From positions 1-6,000 of the forward strand of contig JAAYGZ010000445.1 in the NCBI GenBank assembly GCA_012727515.1: a stretch of DNA of 6,000 bases, read 5' to 3'. Numbering within the stretch: the stretch's first letter is position 1; every line of letters starts with the position of its first letter. This DNA comes from Desulfovibrionales bacterium (lineage in GTDB: Bacteria > Desulfobacterota > Desulfovibrionia > Desulfovibrionales > Desulfomicrobiaceae). The position numbers and the translations under genes are program-made. The notes under the pieces are model-generated. The model was not told the origin of the DNA. It was given only the letters and a program-made list of their open reading frames with translations, and did not search any database. Shown here piece by piece: positions 5,061 through 6,000 of the stretch.

Positions 5061-5128
5061 TAGGATATGCGGAATGCACTATGTCCTACTGATCTGCGCT
5101 GCGCACTGGCTAAGGAATAGGCCAGCTT
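5061..5128 (+). promoter_or_regulatory. Two small stem-loops in the operon leader
   Basis: TAGGATAT (5061-5068) can pair with ATGTCCTA (5081-5088), including one G-U pair, around a 12-nt loop. CTGGC (5106-5110) pairs with GCCAG (5121-5125), followed by a loosely T-rich CTTTAACTTTCT. The second could be a weak attenuator or nothing. Neither matches a riboswitch that I know. Confidence 0.3.
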
Positions 5129-5143
5129 TAACTTTCTGATTTC

Positions 5144-5149
5144 AGGAGG
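5144..5149 (+). promoter_or_regulatory. Ribosome binding site deciding the start at 5159
   Basis: A perfect AGGAGG lies 3 nt before ATG 5153 and 9 nt before the in-frame ATG 5159. The longer spacing is within the normal range and the shorter is not, so 5159 is preferred. Confidence 0.65.
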
Positions 5150-5158
5150 CAGATGTTC

Positions 5159-5392
5159 ATGAACGTTCCTTCAAAAACCCAGAAGCAATGGGCTGACATT
5201 GTCACTGGGCGCAAAGCCTACGAGCTTAAATTTCTGGCAGCAAAAATTTTACTTGGGCGCATGATCCACAGCCTGGGGCCAGAGCCTTCTACCGAGGCAA
5301 TCAAAGAGGCTATAGATCAACTGCACTTTATTTATTCCAAAAATGAATCAAGCCCCTCTGCCCAGGCTGATCTGCACACAATTTTTGGATAG
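5159..5392 (+). CDS. Uncharacterised 77-residue helical protein
   Basis: I do not recognise this protein. From ATG 5159 it has 77 residues (79 from ATG 5153). It has no signal peptide or membrane segment and looks largely helical: KTQKQWADIVTGRKAYELKFLAAKILLGRMIHSL (about 7-40), a short GPEPS break, then TEAIKEAIDQLHFIYSKN (about 46-63), and a polar tail ending DLHTIFG. The first helix is strongly basic and amphipathic, the second more acidic. It has no cysteines, so a metal or heme site through Cys is excluded. It has its own perfect AGGAGG and a long structured leader, and is the first gene of an operon. Its TAG stop is part of the ribosome binding site of the next gene, so production of the two proteins is probably linked. 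A small partner or accessory protein of the next gene product is a guess. Confidence 0.8.
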   Translation: MNVPSKTQKQWADIVTGRKAYELKFLAAKILLGRMIHSLGPEPSTEAIKEAIDQLHFIYSKNESSPSAQADLHTIFG

Positions 5393-5395
5393 GAG
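5391..5395 (+). promoter_or_regulatory. Ribosome binding site overlapping the upstream stop codon
   Basis: AGGAG shares its first two bases with the TAG stop at 5390-5392 and lies 5 nt before ATG 5401. A ribosome finishing the first gene would cover it, the usual layout for translational coupling. Confidence 0.75.
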
Positions 5396-5400
5396 CGCTT

Positions 5401-6000
5401 ATGTTACAGGATATTCTCTCCATTGCTGAGGTTGAACAGCATATTGCAGCAGGCAGGACTCTCCTTTTGGCTGGCGAAGAAGCCCTGCTCGCTCAACTGC
5501 CCACGGGCAACTGGGTTGGCGGAACCAGTCCTTTTTTTATTACCACACAACAATGCGGCCTCACGCCCCAAGGCAAAATTTTTGTCAGTGATATCAGCGA
5601 TATTGTTCAGCACATTGAAATCAAGATATATTCCCAGGATACTCTGCCTAATGTGTATAATGATGCTGGAGAAAAAGGCTTCAGCTTTATTATCATCCCT
5701 GGCGGCAGTGCTCTTCATGCATCCTTTGCGCTTAATGGGCCAAACTATGCAAATTTTGCCAGCCAGCCCCTGGTTGGCTGGATCTCTGGGGTTCATCCAG
5801 ACAATTTAGGCGTACAAACTCCCAAAATATGTAATGGACAAACCGGCCAAATGTCAGACCAGGAAGCAGTGGTCATGCATGTGACCCTGGTCGCAGGCAA
5901 AACCGTGGACGTGGGCATCATCAATATCTTTGAACCAGACAATGGGGACATTCTGACCTTTCCCAACAATGGTTTTACCTGCTCTGACGTCGCCGTGAAC
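5401..6000 (+). CDS. Uncharacterised protein, 5' part (runs off right edge)
   Basis: An open frame of 200 codons from ATG 5401 continues past the window without a stop. Start and frame are fixed by the AGGAG five bases upstream. The product looks soluble, with no signal peptide. It opens with a helix (VEQHIAAGRTLLLAGEEALLAQL, 11-33), then PTGNWVGGTSPFFIT (34-48), a glycine- and aromatic-rich segment that looks like a conserved core. Later come GFSFIIIPGGSALHASFALNGPNY (93-116), PLVGWISGVH (123-132), and a probable beta-rich part (AVVMHVTLVAGKTVDVGIINIF, 156-177). The beta strands and GG turns suggest an alpha/beta fold. It resembles uncharacterised proteins of proteobacteria that share the LPxGxWxGGTxPxF pattern; from memory this may be Pfam DUF6976, which I cannot verify. 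Only two other cysteines follow Cys52 (144 and 194), not arranged as a metal motif. Function unknown; the 77-residue gene upstream is its likely partner. Confidence 0.85.
   Translation, partial: MLQDILSIAEVEQHIAAGRTLLLAGEEALLAQLPTGNWVGGTSPFFITTQQCGLTPQGKIFVSDISDIVQHIEIKIYSQDTLPNVYNDAGEKGFSFIIIPGGSALHASFALNGPNYANFASQPLVGWISGVHPDNLGVQTPKICNGQTGQMSDQEAVVMHVTLVAGKTVDVGIINIFEPDNGDILTFPNNGFTCSDVAVN

Larger units (their letters stand above)
4714..5158. other. 445-bp intergenic region between divergent genes
   Basis: This is the longest gene-free stretch in the window. It separates the DUF202 gene (minus strand) from the uncharacterised two-gene operon (plus strand). The left part (4714-4860) is of mixed composition and includes a short palindrome; its only sizeable open frames have no ribosome binding site and no recognisable product. 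The middle (4893-4980) has repeats and two back-to-back candidate promoters. The part from 4936 to about 5080 is distinctly AT-rich with A tracts. The right part (5061-5128) has two small stem-loops ahead of the ribosome binding site. No RNA gene was recognised. The combination is what one expects of a divergent regulatory region. Confidence 0.6.

Noticed and set aside
5404..5809. Two long frames (one on each strand) across 5404-5809
   Set aside because: Both overlap the 200-codon frame from 5401, which has a coupled ribosome binding site and coherent protein features. They are shadows that appear prominent because the real gene has no stop inside the window.

Overview
The window looks like an ordinary stretch of chromosome from a Gram-negative bacterium of moderate GC content. 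The gene set (monofunctional peptidoglycan glycosyltransferase MtgA, RarD-type permease, CBS-ACT protein, nitrilase-superfamily hydrolase, SNF2-type helicase) and the general style of the proteins would suit a sulfate-reducing deltaproteobacterium such as Desulfovibrionales. That assignment is an impression from protein sequence, not a database result. No rRNA, tRNA, CRISPR array, phage gene or complete insertion sequence is visible.

Layout, left to right. Bases 1-187 are the 3' end of an SNF2/Swi2-family helicase gene. Its stop codon sits in a TTAA that begins a small non-coding element (188-354) with inverted-repeat ends and a second TTAA on the far side. This looks like a MITE or an internally deleted IS5-like transposon. 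A minus-strand gene for a four-helix membrane protein with two tandem TM2 domains (404-814) diverges, with only 40 bp between start codons, from a nitrilase-superfamily amidohydrolase gene (855-1673). A CBS-CBS-ACT (AcuB-like) gene (1767-2441) follows and ends in a probable intrinsic terminator. Next come an unannotated-size 46-residue membrane protein (2515-2655), mtgA (2707-3402) and rarD (3458-4336). rarD converges, with 2 bp between stop codons, on a minus-strand DUF202/YidH-like membrane protein gene (4339-4713). A 445-bp AT-rich, repeat-bearing intergenic region (4714-5158) then separates this from a plus-strand operon of two uncharacterised proteins: a 77-residue helical protein (5159-5392) and a protein that runs off the right edge (5401-6000). 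The stop codon of the first is fused to the ribosome binding site of the second.

How the genes relate. Most appear to be separate housekeeping or accessory functions rather than one pathway. mtgA (cell wall glycan synthesis) and rarD (permease) are close enough to be co-transcribed with the 46-residue membrane peptide. The only clear translational coupling is in the uncharacterised pair at the right edge. The least expected sequence signals are a perfect 14-bp inverted repeat enclosing the mtgA start codon, the MITE-like element placed exactly at the helicase stop codon, and nested direct and inverted repeats between two divergent candidate promoters near 4893-4980.
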